64,000 nucleotides of DNA from Prinia subflava (lineage: Eukaryota; Chordata; Aves; Passeriformes; Cisticolidae), in NCBI RefSeq assembly GCF_021018805.1, contig NC_086248.1:52891485-52955484 (forward strand), in the 5' to 3' direction. The notes beneath the pieces were generated by a model, which worked only from the letters and a program-made list of their open reading frames with translations, was not told where the DNA came from and made no database searches. Of the stretch, positions 23,743 to 35,600 are shown piece by piece (positions within the stretch are counted from its first letter, which is position 1; each line of letters starts with the position of its first letter). The position numbers and the translations under genes were made by a program.

Positions 23743-26700
23743 CAATGTTCTATGGTTTTATTTTGTTTAATCTTCAGAGGCCTCTAAATTTAATTTTAGA
23801 CGAACTGGCAAACTTTTTCCTGACTAAAGAATGCTAAATAAAGCCTAAAGAGGGATGGTTAGGATCAGAATCACTCCTTGTCTCCATCTACTTCATTCTG
23901 CACAGGTATTGTAATGATGTTACAAATGCTGTTGAAGAATTAAGCCATCTTTATAGCTATTTCACATACTTGTAGCACTGCAGAATAGTTGAGCATACCA
24001 ATGAGCACAGGCTTTCTGCTGAATGACTTTTACATTAGGAAGTCCCCCATATAAACTAGGCCACATTGTTCCCACATTCTTTCTATGCTTGGGTTTTTTT
24101 CTCCTCATTCTCCTGTCCTGACTCTCTTCCAGGACACTTTGCAGACAAGAGTCGGCCTAGTGACATCACTACATGATCAGATAAAAGTGGGAAGAATGCT
24201 AGAGAACTGCAAACACATATTTCAAAACAGCAAATATCTCTAGACCAGTTTGAAAAACATGCTGGAAGAAATTTTTTTGACGACGAGTATAAGCATATTT
24301 TTATTCCCTCTGCAAAGGAGAGAATCATTCAGTATCAGTGTATTACCCTTAAAAACAAAACAAAACAAAAAAATTGAAAAAGCACATTCCTGCCAAATTT
24401 TTAGGCCAAGAGCTGCCTCTGAACAGCAATTTTATGCTTTTTTTTGTGTTGTTTTATGGCAGCACAAAGTAGTTGATTTGTAAAGGGGCAAAGCACCATC
24501 AGTCAGGGTGGCAATGAGCAGCAGTGGGAGGCTACTGACCTGCTCTCAGGGAACCATTCTATAGTACAGCTGGTACCATTGGTGCATCACTGGTTACATT
24601 AAGGAGCAGTAGCTCCTACCCAGGTGAAGGTACTTAAAAAATACCACATATCATTGCTATGATGAACATCACTGTACACTGAAAAACAAAACTCTGCCAC
24701 TATTTGGGCAAGGCAGCCAAAATACAAAATGTAAAATACCCAGGGTAAAAATGAGAGATGTTAGAACTGACTTTTGTTTTCCAAGTGTCAGCTCACATTA
24801 CAGTATGTTCCTTATAAAAAATTTTGCATTTATGTTATGACTCACTCTGTGTTTTTATGGCATTAGTTTTGTTGTAATTGTATTTGTGCAATAGGTGTGG
24901 CTTTCAGCTTAAAACAGAATTTTTCTTACCTTTGTGGTAGTTTAATTACCCTACCTAAGCTCAGGTAGGGAACCTCAATGTGGCTAGAAAATCAGTATTG
25001 CACCTCTGTTTACTAAACCAGTTCTACTGCCTGTGGTGCTTCCACATACATTTATGTACTTAACAACAGGCTTGCACAGTCACGTAGAGCAGGGGAAGAA
25101 AACTTGACGTGGCTTTCCATCCCCACAGTCACTACAGTTATTCTTGGGTCTAGTGGGTTAAGGCTCTGATGCAGTTTCTTACAGCAGAGAGCAGCATCTT
25201 GCCTCTGTGCAAGGCTACAGCTGCTGTCTTTTAGTTTTACTATCCTGAAGCATTACACCCTCAATGTTTTCCTTTGTGTCAAACACTGTTTGAAGAAAGT
25301 GTATTTGCTCTGTACTGAAAGAAAAAGATTGTATCAGCAGTTGTTTATTTACAAAACTGTGGTCAAAGTTGCATTTATTTAAGTAATACTTTACGGCGTG
25401 GTTTTACATTCAAGGAAGTATAGACATGGTCTTTCACTCTCTAAACTACCACTTCCATTTAATTGCATTTGAAACTGCAAATGTTACTCTCCCCGGAAGG
25501 CAGAATGATTCTAAACTACTGAAGGAATTTTTAGCTCAATGGATAATTAATCTTTGAAGCTTTTTTCTAAACATTATATAGCAAGATATTAAAAAAAAAC
25601 CACCCAGACCTGAAACTACATTCCCAAGAATAAAATTAGCAGCTAACTAGCCGAAGGGAAAAGGATTTAGTAATTCCTGTACTTCATCATATTCTCTGAA
25701 GAAGTACTTTTCTTTCCTTTATGCTACAGCAGCAGCATTTTAAAACTTTCCTTTTGGTACCTTAAGAAAACTATTGATTCTCAACACAACCTGCAATAAT
25801 TTCACAGGGGTTTATATTTTGCTAATAATTCCTGTTAAAAAAAAAAAAGGTGTTTGTGAATTTGCAGAAAGCATGACAGAATCAAAGATTTCTGTGTACT
25901 CTAAAGAAATTTGAGCATTTCTGTAATGATGGAAACTAAAAAGTAATGCTGTAGTTCTCTAGAGTGCTTATTTTTTGCTAATACAAGCCTAATGTTTTCA
26001 ATCACTTTTCACAGAAAAAAATAGGTAGTTGAACTTTGCATCCCACTCTTGATAGTTTGTATTAGATCATTAATTTCTTAACATAATTTTAAAGACAAAT
26101 GATTCCATGTCTGCTTACTACAGAAAGCAGATCACTGAGGAACCATTTGCAGTAAACTGGCATATATTATATTATTTCATTCTCAGATGACTGCACATTC
26201 CTTTTGGCAGTTAATAAATAACTTCTGAAAATCTTCATGGAAAACACACATTTTGATTACAGCCTATTTGAATTATTTGCATTTTATCTGAAATGTTCTC
26301 CTTTTTACCTCCCTTATTAATTACAATGGTAAAAGAAATAAATACAATTTACTTATTTTTCTCCTCTTGTCCTCTTGACAGCACAATACATGCCAGCTTT
26401 GTGCACTAATGGCAATTCCTGTTGTAGTATATGTGTATTCCATGCACTCTGAAGGCAATCTTTAAATTCTTGCTTCACTTCAGTGGCCACTCTTTAGTTT
26501 CTATCATGTTCACATATAACAATAATGTTATGGCTTGACTTCTGTCACAAAAAGTGTGATTTAAGTTTCCAGCAATCAATTCACCTCATCTGAAACATAA
26601 CCTGTTACTTTGCTGTTTCTCTTTGAATTTAGTTTGCTGAAGTCTGTCATCGGGGTTACTGGGGCAAACAAGGTGGCAGGCAGACATCCTGCTGGCTACC

Positions 26701-27290
26701 ATCTACCATTTATTAATTAAAAAAATATAATTATCTGTATTTGGTTTTTGACCTGAGATATACATATGATCATTTTTCTAATTGACTTTAATGTTAACAA
26801 ACATAGCCCTTCTTTTAGTACATTTATGGGGTATGTAGGCAGTGCCAGGCAACAAGTGGGCCTTTTTCATTTACATTGGCCTAATGAGCACTTCCATCTC
26901 TGCTTTAGGAGAGCTGAGGATTACTGACAACCTCAAACACCAGCAAGAGACAGAGTTTTTGCTTCAGGTGTGGACATCTCAAATTGTGATCATCTATTTT
27001 CCCCTGCAACCGTGGCAGAAAACTAGTAGAAAGTTGTATAGCTAAGCAGACCATTGCATAGCACATCATTTTGTGTTTCAGAGCTGACATAACCCAAGGG
27101 ACATTAATGAAGAGGTAGAAAAAATGCTGTTGCATATCACACTTCTGTCGCACTTTTCTTTCTGACTGAAGAAAAAGTCATCAGGGAAAAAACTCCCTGT
27201 GGGAGATGAAGCTAAAAGATGTTGCTACCCTTCATGTGAAGAACAAAGTGAAGAAGAAACAACCATCAGTCTCAGGCCTTTTTGTGGTCA
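23743..27290. other. Intergenic DNA; one AAAAC run
   Basis: AT-rich sequence. An (AAAAC)-type run lies at about 24350-24373 and an A12 run at about 25837. No exon or element recognised. Short frames such as 26842-27045 plus and 26905-27153 minus overlap each other on opposite strands. Confidence 0.5.
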
Positions 27291-27440
27291 ACTCCTCTGA
27301 TCCACTGTCTCTGATAAATATAATTAGTTGGCAGGTGAGTAATAAGTATCCATCTATTAATCTTTGAGGTCCTTATATTGGCGGCAATTGCTATTACATC
27401 TTATGCTGATTAGGCCAGTTTTTAGTAAAGTAAAATCCTG
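27290..27440. promoter_or_regulatory. Candidate conserved non-coding element
   Basis: A block of mixed composition containing ATATAATTAGTTGGCAGG, GGCGGCAATTGC, TTATGCTGATTAGG and TAATTAAA homeodomain-like cores. Judged by texture only. Confidence 0.25.
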
Positions 27441-27518
27441 AGGAATATAATTAAATTGTGTGCTCTCCTTTCTTCCATTTGTAACACATTTGCATAAAAT
27501 ATATATTTTTACAGCAGA

Positions 27519-27574
27519 GAACAGGCATTTTTGCCTGTTCAGGCAGTATTCTTACTGTATAGTATTCTTACTGT
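27519..27574. repeat. Perfect hairpin followed by a 16-bp period direct repeat
   Basis: GAACAGGC (27519-27526), loop ATTTTT, GCCTGTTC (27533-27540) is a perfect 8-bp inverted repeat. AGTATTCTTACTGT then occurs at 27545-27558 and 27561-27574. Confidence 0.75.
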
Positions 27575-30500
27575 CTAGTTTTGCAAAAGTTTCTGAAAAA
27601 AGGGGGGTTTTTTTGGTAGGCCTGGATTAGCTGATTAGAGCAGAGGTACTGGCAGATCGTTCTGGCTTGTATGTAGTCATTGCAAGCATGACATGTGAAG
27701 AAAATAACATTCTGTTCCTTCTGGAATTTAGGAGAGGAAATAGGACTGCCATTAAATGGGTGTAGTAGATCTGGGAGCAAAATGCAAATAAAGTACAAAT
27801 CTAAAAAATAATGAGAAAAGTTACATGAGAATAGATGAAATGGGTATCTGAAGTAATTATTTTCTGTTTAATTTATTAATCTTTATGGTTTTCATTGGAA
27901 ACATCTAAAAAAACCATTTTCCTCTTACATAATTTAATAAAGTAATGGACAGTTGTGTCGATGTGATCCTGCATCAAATTCCTTCAAAAGCAGTGAAACT
28001 GATATACTTTTAGCTGATGGCGTGTCAAGTGCACGAGGAGTATCTCTGAAGGCAAGAGTGACTGCTGAGCTGCGATTTATAGGCTTCAGTATGAATGACA
28101 TTCATTTTATGAATGCAATCAAAGCAGTCACAACAGACAGATGGTGTCTGGCCTGTGGAAATGAGCTGACTTCAGACAGGTTCTTAGAGCTTGACATACA
28201 GAGGGCTGGTACACAGAATGTCCTGAAAAATGAAACTGAAGCCTAAACTGTAAACTTTAAAATCAGCAAAACAGTCACAATTTCACATATAATTTATGAT
28301 GTTTTGCCTTTTTGTTTTTAGTGTTCTGGGCCTGAAACACATATAAAATAGAACTAAATACAAAACCCAAAAGTAATGAAAATAATTGATTCTAGAGAAT
28401 TCTCTCCTTTCTTCATGAAAATAAAAGGTGAATGCCAAATACAGCTTGACTAGTATTTATTACTGCAATTAAATTATTGTCATTACATCAATAGTGACAG
28501 CCACAAGGCAAAAGTTTCTTGTAAAAATTGCCATTTCCCCCTCCTTTTCCAAGCAAGGGGTTTTCTTAAGTTCCACAGAGGAGAGAAAAACACACCATTT
28601 GCTCCTTTGTATTATCTCTTTTCCAGTTTCTCTACAAAAGTATTCAACCACACCCGAATTATCCAACAGAAAGAATATACAAATGTAACAGGAGAGTCAG
28701 TCTGTATGCCCCCATCACTATGATCAAGCCTATCAACTACACTATAGAAGAGTTTACATTTGCTGAATTGTTATGTTCTGTTTTAGAGATATCTTTTCAT
28801 CACCGAACAAAACATCAAAAGATTTTAGGCTTTGACATCCACATCCAGGATATGTTTCAAAGTCTTTCGTCAACCACTGAAACTGGATTAGCACCAGAAA
28901 GTATTTAACAGTCTCTACCTGATGAGAGAAGAAACCGATGGACCTCTAGCTCAGTAAGAATTTATAAAATGTGATTATTAATTTCAAGATATAACACTGT
29001 TTAAACAGAATTCTTCAGCATTTTTGGAGGGAAGATTCACTTTAAAAATGTGATTTGATGAAGAGCTGATGAAGAATTTGACTGAAGACAATGTCAAAAT
29101 CCAGAAACAAAATAAGGAAACTAATAGTTATGAAGTACAGACTGGGAGAACAAATATAACAAGTTAGGATGTGCTTATAAAAGTTTCAGGATAGAAAGGA
29201 AATGTGGCTTTTTAATTTCATTTCCAAATATTACCCTTATTCCTACTGACAGTGCACGAGAACAGTGGATAAAATTAGTCTTTAAATTCATCTCTTTCCT
29301 TACAGAAAGAGAGAGCTAAATGTTTACTGGTTTGCAGTTCACTAGTGATGGCCCCGAACTTGGCCTCTTTTAAGCCACTGAAAGGTATAGAACTGTTTTC
29401 AAGTAACCCAGATGATCTGGAAGCAAAAGTGACAAAATAATGTCACTAAAATTGCCTGTATTTAAAAAAAAAATAAAATAAATAAAAAGGAACATGAGAA
29501 GACTGTTTTCCTGAAGAAGTCAGACCTGGATGGTACTATTTTAATTGCTGAAATTTCCTTGCTCTAATCATTGGTCCCAGATGATGCCTTTAGTTGTAAA
29601 ACACAGCTAAACCTTGCTGGAAAACTGGGAGGATGTTGTGCTGCAGCTGAAGTTCACAAAATGAACTAATGTGTGTTCAAAAACTGCACTTGCTAAAAAG
29701 AGGAAAAATATGAAGTTCTTGAAACATTTGAAAACAAGGCAACTGCTTGTAGAAAATGGATTCAAAACTCCTGCAGCTTTTGAACAGGTAAAATATGAAA
29801 ATCTGGCTATAAGGTACAGAAATGCCTTTTTTATAAAGCTGCATGAGCATGAAAAAATTAGCAATTTCAAGTTTCAAAGAATTATTTTAAAATACATTTT
29901 TCATTCTTCTTTTACTTTTTAAAATATTTCATAATATTATAACTGAACATTATGGATTCTGTCAGAAAGACAGAAAACAGTCATGTTGAAAATCAGAAAT
30001 ATGAGACTGCAGTTTTCTACGATTCACTGTAATCTAACCATTAAGCCTTGTGTTAATACAGACCAAATAATTGAAACAGTTGTGATTTTTAGAAGAATTT
30101 ATTTAGTTAACTTATAATTTTTGTCCATTGCAATATGTACAGAAGTACAAATTTTTCTTTTTCTACAATATTTGGGTATTAAAATTAAGCCACTAAAATC
30201 CTATTTACAGATTTTTTTATTGATAAATAGCCTAACATATAAATGGAGAAATCTGAAATACTGGATTTCATGTTTGTTCAGTAAATCATAACCTATAATT
30301 TACATACATTTAATTTCTTACATGTACATTTGACCTCTGTTGTCAATTGCTTGAACTAATTATTGTTGTAATTTTTTCAAAACCTAAGAAGTATGGAAAT
30401 CTGACAAATATGTAGATTTGAGCCAGCATTTTAAATTACTATTTTCTGTGATTAAAAACAACACCAAAAAAACCCCTACTCTATTAGAAATATAAAACCA

Positions 30501-31789
30501 TCAGAACAACAAAACTCTAACAGTATTACACTTAATGGATTTCATAATTCAGTCATTGTCAACACAGCAAACACATGACTAAAAGCTACTAGTCTTGAGT
30601 CTCAGTACCTGTTGTTTTAAGCAGGTCACTGCAGTTTCATATTTGTGTGGTGTATTTTAATAGCTTTAGACCTACAGCAGAGGCACCTTTGCAATTCTTA
30701 CAGTTTGTAAAATGCTTGCCCATACCAGTTTCCCACCTGTTGCGTGAGATACTAAGGCCCAGTTCTCAGCTCACGTAAGGTCCAGAGGAACTAGTGATCT
30801 ATCCCAGCTGTAGGTTTGGATCTGCTGACATGCTGAGTTATTGTTGATCCCGGCACAAGTTTCTGTGTGTATATTATGAGCATTACAGTATATGACCCTA
30901 TGTAGCTCCTGAGTCAGAGCCGTTCACTTAACAGAAAAAACCCCAAATGTTTACTTGCAGCAGTGCTGCTGAGCCATTAACTGTGACTATTATTAAACTG
31001 CACAAAAAAGTTCTGCGTGTTAGCGTGCTTATTCTTTCACAGAAAAAAATGTTAAGACCCTGACTTCAAGATCAACATTGCTGTTGATGATTAATGGCAA
31101 GTGACAGTCAGAACTGAAAGAACACAGCATCATTTTCAAATATCTGACACAGTATGAAGAACTGGCAAATCTTAAATTCTCTCCTGCTGTCAGATATCGT
31201 ACTTCTATCTGGACTACATTTTGTGCATAATGTAAAATTAACTAAAATACTAACTCATACAGGCTTAAGAACACACTTCAATAAAACTGATTCATATCTG
31301 GGTGCTGGTATTTTGAACATATTAACATTAACATATCTTATCAACATTTAAATTTGCAAAAGTCCCATAGGCCAAAGCAAACAAAAAACCTAATAAATAT
31401 GCTGAAAAACCCCATACCTCAGTATGAAATCCTGACCCCTTCTCCAACTAAGTACACACCGTCCAAATACACTGAGAATGCCAAGCTACAGGGGCCCCTC
31501 TGCGGGGAAACCCGTGTTTCAGTCAGCAGCATCCGTAAGCCGCAGCAGGAGCGCAGGGACAGATGCTGCAGGAAGGATAACACGTAACGTGGTGGCCGAT
31601 TTCAGCACCACCGTGTGTTTCTGTGTACAAGTAAGCCAATGCAATACGTGTACTAAAGCAGGATTTTGTGCACATTTATGTGCAAAAGGCAACTATCACT
31701 CTAGGCTCCTTTCAGAGATTATGGTGCTAATTAGGCTCCGGGTCCTGCAGTCCTGCCCCATCTCCCAGCAGGGTCACACAATCAAAGGG
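27575..31789. other. Intergenic DNA upstream of the CENPW CpG island
   Basis: Unique AT-rich sequence with no recognised exon. An A-rich run (AAATAAATAAA type) lies at about 29462-29490. The frames at 27953-28246 and 29671-29922 have no recognised domain and no visible splice context. Confidence 0.5.
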
Positions 31790-32322
31790 GGGAACAAGCG
31801 TGCTGTGCAACTCCCTCGGCTTCTTCGGCAAGGAAATACCAGCACACTCGGGCGACGATCGCCAGGTGAAAATCCACCGCCCGAGGCTGCTGAGGCAGCG
31901 CCACGCTGCCTGCGCTTCGGGGAATTCCCTCATGTGGCAGCGGCCGCTCGAGGGCTCGGGAACGGCACTCGGGGAACAGCCCGCTCCGCTTCCCGTCCTT
32001 GTCACTAAAAAGGCCTGGGGGGACGCCGGGGTAACAGGCAAGCATAAGCCAGCTCTGGGCTCGCTCGTAAGGGAAGCGGACCGACACCGAGCGCCTCGCG
32101 ACGGGAACGGCCGTGGCGGTGTCCAGCGGGACCCGCCCGTCCCTCGAGCACCTGCTCGGGGAGCGCCCTTCCCCGCTCGGGGAGCACCTTTGCCCGCTCG
32201 TGCGCCACGCGGGCGGCGGGGCCGGGCTCGGCGGGGCCCATGGACGCTCTCCCCGCAGCCTCCGGGGACTCGGGACGCGCGGCTGCCGCTCCCGGGGAAG
32301 CGCCGGGCCGGGAGCGGCAGGA

Positions 32323-32357
32323 GGGGCGGGGCGGGGCGGGGCGGTGCGCGGGGGCGG
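32323..32357 (+). promoter_or_regulatory. Clustered GC boxes and G-quadruplex motif
   Basis: Four tandem GGGGC units (32323-32342) run into further GGCGG, and another GGGGGCGG follows at about 32350-32357. They form overlapping SP/KLF-type GC boxes. The four G4 runs separated by single C loops also meet the standard intramolecular quadruplex pattern. The cluster lies about 60-100 bp upstream of the CDE/CHR element, in the expected core-promoter zone. Confidence 0.6.
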
Positions 32358-32380
32358 TGCCGCGCGCGGCCGTTGGGAAG

Positions 32381-32388
32381 TTGCGTCA
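32381..32388 (+). promoter_or_regulatory. C/EBP-CREB-like site (TTGCGTCA)
   Basis: TTGCGTCA combines a C/EBP half with a CREB/ATF half (CGTCA) and sits about 35 bp upstream of the CHR. A CCGTTG Myb-type motif lies just before it, around 32370. The site calls rest on short matches only. Confidence 0.3.
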
Positions 32389-32412
32389 CGGCGGGCGCGC
32401 GCGGCTGCGCGA

Positions 32413-32428
32413 GGGCGGCGGATTCGAA
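32413..32428 (+). promoter_or_regulatory. CDE/CHR tandem cell-cycle element
   Basis: GGCGG (32414-32418, within GGGCGG from 32413), a 4-nt spacer CGGA, then TTCGAA (32423-32428). This is the arrangement of CDE/CHR elements in late cell-cycle promoters, with the canonical CHR class TTYGAA. CHR elements are bound by the MuvB core of DREAM and of B-Myb/FOXM1 complexes. That gives repression in G0/G1 and activation towards G2/M, which suits a kinetochore gene. The element is 107 bp upstream of the ATG. Confidence 0.6.
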
Positions 32429-32458
32429 CGGCGGAGGGAGCGCGGGCGGCGCGCGCGC

Positions 32459-32536
32459 GGCGGGAGGAGGAGGAGGAGGAGGAGGAAGGAGGAAGGAGGA
32501 AGGAGGAAGGAGGAAGGAAAGCAGCAGGAGGAGGAT
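32459..32536 (+). repeat. Polypurine microsatellite in the CENPW 5' UTR
   Basis: An almost uninterrupted G/A strand consists of a (GAG)n-like block (32461-32484), then tandem AGGAAGG-type heptamers to about 32520, then a short GCAGCAGGAGG tail that reaches the start codon. Such mirror-symmetric purine tracts can form triplex DNA and vary in copy number. It lies in the predicted leader directly before the ATG, so length changes would alter the 5' UTR but not the protein. Confidence 0.85.
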
Positions 32537-32624
32537 GAAGAGCACGGCGCCCCGCAGCACTCTGCGGAAAATTATAAAGAAGCACAAACCGCAGTTACGC
32601 CTGGCGGCGAACGCCGACCTGCTG
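32535..32624 (+). CDS. CENPW: CENPW coding exon 1 (residues 1-30)
   Basis: This exon encodes the basic N-terminus and first histone-fold helix: MKSTAPRS, then LRKIIKKHKPQLRL, ending in ADLL. It is rich in Lys and Arg, as expected for the DNA-facing part of CENP-W. It ends after a complete CTG codon and is followed by the donor GTGAGG at 32625, so intron 1 (32625-37368, about 4.7 kb) is phase 0. Reading through the donor gives a Gly/Arg/Ala-rich stretch unlike any histone fold, which supports splicing here. Confidence 0.93.
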
Positions 32625-35600
32625 GTGAGGAAGGAGAGGGGCGGGGGAGAGGCGCGGCTGCGGCTGCCCCGGGAGGCCGGGAGCGCCCCTGCTTTCGGCC
32701 ATGGCGGCACCGCAGCTGCGCCGGGGGCCCCGGGGCCGCCGGCCCTCAACGGGGACGCTTACTCCCTAAATGTTCTGGCCTCTGCGTCCTGGAGCACTCT
32801 GGGTGTGACGGGGTGACAAGTTACTACTAATGGTGCTTTTGCAGGGACCCACAGGCAGCGGGGAGGCAAAGCGGGGGGGAACAGACGATTGGTCTGTCTG
32901 TCTGTCTGAGAAAACAGGAACAAGCAGAGATTGCCGCTCTCCGCTTTGCTGGTGGCTGCTGCAGTGTAGGTCTTTGATAGTGATCTTGGGGATTCAGGGA
33001 CGGGCTGACGCATGGCTTTTGTGTCGCTCCACGTACACAGTGATGTTTAAAGAGTTTGGTGTAGACACAACGAGAAATAGCAATTTGGATTGTGTGGCTG
33101 CTAGATGCAGGTATTTGTGTAGATCACTTCGGGTGTACAGGTAGTCAGCTGAACTGTGATCAAAGAGTTGCTAAGCTGCTGTGGCATCTTGAGTGCTCAT
33201 ATGTTTTTATAAGGCCATCTAAGTAGTCTCTGCCCTAAACTGTGGGATGACAAGTCTTTTTAGTAATCCAGTAAGATGCTGGGGTCCTGATCGTGGTTTA
33301 AAAACGCCTGCCAAAAAGATGGGGAATTAAAGAGCCAAGTTTGCAAAAACAGGTCAACAAAGCTGAATTGTTTCTAACCTGCTCTAAGGGGTTTGCGGTA
33401 CAGGTGGGGTTTGTCTCACTAAGAAGTTATTTGACTACAGCAAGGAAACCTGACCTCAAGAGAGCTTGTGGTAGCTGCTGTATTAAAAAAAATGCATAAA
33501 AAAGATACTCTTTAAAATAACGTAGTGGACTTAACTCGCTGGACTGTGACATCCTCTTGTTTACAAATGCATGTGGTTCTCAGAGCATTAAAGCATCAAC
33601 ACGTGCTGTATACTAGTATGGTCCCTGACTCTGCATTTCGTATTTGTATAAAAGTTGTGTCTTGCAGCATCTTGAAGGCTGCTATCTGGATATGTGAAGC
33701 TAAATGTAAACATATAAAATTAAAATAAGTAATATGAGATTAAAATGAATGAATAGGCAATTACATGAGCGTATTTAGATTTGAATGTAAACATTAAATA
33801 TTTTTCTAAGAGAGTGGAACTAATAAAAATATGTCTTCCTAATATTTTTGCTGCCTTTGTATTTTTTTATGGACTAAGGAGCTTGCCCTTTGCTAATCAT
33901 GCTCAGATTTACTTAAAGCTTACTCAGTACAATGCACTAGTCAACTAATCAAATGCACATAATCACACTTTATTTTTTTAATCCTTGGTAACAGTTTCCA
34001 GGGTAATGAAAATTTGGCTTCAAAGTAGTGTGGCTGTCTGAAAAGGGGTAAGTGGGACATCCCTCCAAATCTTGGTGTTTGGTTCCTATCTCCTAGTCCT
34101 GGCACTAAAGTTTTCTGAGCTGCAAAGACAGTGAATTGAATTCACTGAAACTTATAAACAACAACACTCAGATCCAACTTAAAATATGGCTATGCAAATA
34201 TTCATTGCAACACAAAGGATGAGATCAGAATAATTTTTAATAATGTGATGGAAACTTATCTCTTCTGGTGATGTCAAATTACCCAGCCTTTTATGTTACA
34301 AGGCTTGGCTTTTTTATTTTACCTTTTAGCAAGAATGTCCAGGTGTAGTGATTGTCCATGATGTTCTTCAACTAGGCATGTCTAACAGCTCTTTAGCTTT
34401 TTATTTCCATGGCTAAAAAAATCCAACACAGCTGAGATTATGCCTCTTTTAGGAAAAGAAAAAGATTGTTGAGTTCATTGTGTAGTAAGACAAGTAAAGA
34501 ATTTTGAGCATTTGTTTTCTAGTGCCTGTGTTATTCTCTGCAAATACAGTAAGAGTGATTAGATTGCATGCATCACAAATTTATATAGTAGCTGGCTTAA
34601 CAAGATGGAGCCATCCATTTTGGGCAGAGAGTTTATGTATTCTGAAGGGAAGTATGAGAGAAGTGCTAGTTCAGTTTCTGGGCCATCTTCCAGATTGATC
34701 CATGCTTTATGTCTAAATCTCCTGCACTATGTGCCCATTCCAGTAAAGTGGTCTGCCTGCCTTAGGAGAAAATCAGGTTCTTTTTTTTTCCCCCTGACCT
34801 TCAGTAATTATTTTTACTCGATAAACCAATTTCTTCTTACATGATTGTGACTAACAAGTTTGAAAGGCATAAGAATTCAGATAATTTTGTTAAATACTTG
34901 AAAAGGTTTCTTCTTCACTTTTGATCAAGTCTCTTATCGAAATTGGAAGCTTTGTCAGAACCTGTTTCCTAAGTGTTAATATCTGTCTCTTTGCACAGTG
35001 TAGCTATCAAATTTCGTCAGCCTTTCTCAGGAAGCTATTTGTTTTTGGCTTTGTTTTGTTTGGTTTTTTTAAGGGTATGATAATATCTTTGGGTGAAGAG
35101 ATGCAAATATTGTTTCAGGTTTTTTCAAGGCTCTTTTGAAAATATTTTAGTACTGAAGTCCAGATATTCCCCCAATGGTCTGAGAAGAAAATAGGAAGCT
35201 TTGTTCTAGCTTGCAATTACAGAAGAAAAGCAGGATCTCAGCTGCTTCTTTTGTGCTTGAAGGGCCCCGTGTGTGTTTCCATTGCAGGAGATGCTTAAAG
35301 AATTGCACTGAATGGTCTCTTTAATTTGTTATCACCATAGAATGGTTGATAAGTGTGCATTGAAGGCAAAATATCAGTCTAAAGAATTGTTTTGAAGTTA
35401 CTGCAGTAAAACAAAATTACAGTGGTTGTCCCTGCTATTCCTCAGTTCTGTTGAACAGGTGGGTGCAAGTTGCTGTGTTAACCGTGTGCTGTGAATTTTT
35501 TACATACGTTCTCAAAATTTTGCCGCCTTTCTTTTTTGAAAAACAAACATTCTGTTTTGTAAAGTGATTTTCATGAGTAGCTAGTTCAAAACTGTTTTAA

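Larger units (their letters stand above)
31790..32790. promoter_or_regulatory. CENPW: CpG island promoter of CENPW
   Basis: This is the only strongly GC- and CpG-rich block in the window. It covers the CENPW first exon and about 700 bp upstream, and contains a GCGGCCGC site near 31944, repeated GGGCGG boxes and many CGCG runs. No TATA box is evident near the start codon, consistent with a dispersed housekeeping or cell-cycle promoter. Long overlapping open frames on both strands here (for example 31727-32749 minus and 31800-32816 plus) come from stop-codon depletion in GC-rich DNA. Bidirectional transcription is possible but not shown by the sequence. Confidence 0.9.

Noticed and set aside
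27953..28246. 97-codon plus frame
   Set aside because: Plausible-looking residue mix but no recognised family and no splice or promoter context that I can support.
29671..29922. 83-codon Lys-rich plus frame
   Set aside because: The composition follows A-rich DNA, and the opposite strand is also open (29607-29877). No domain was recognised.
31727..32749. 340-codon minus-strand frame and overlapping long plus frames (338, 196, 141 codons)
   Set aside because: They overlap one another on both strands of the CpG island. Their translations are Pro/Arg/Ala/Gly-rich low complexity with no domain, and GC-rich DNA has few stop codons. Only the CENP-W exon 1 stretch within the 31800-32816 frame is supported.
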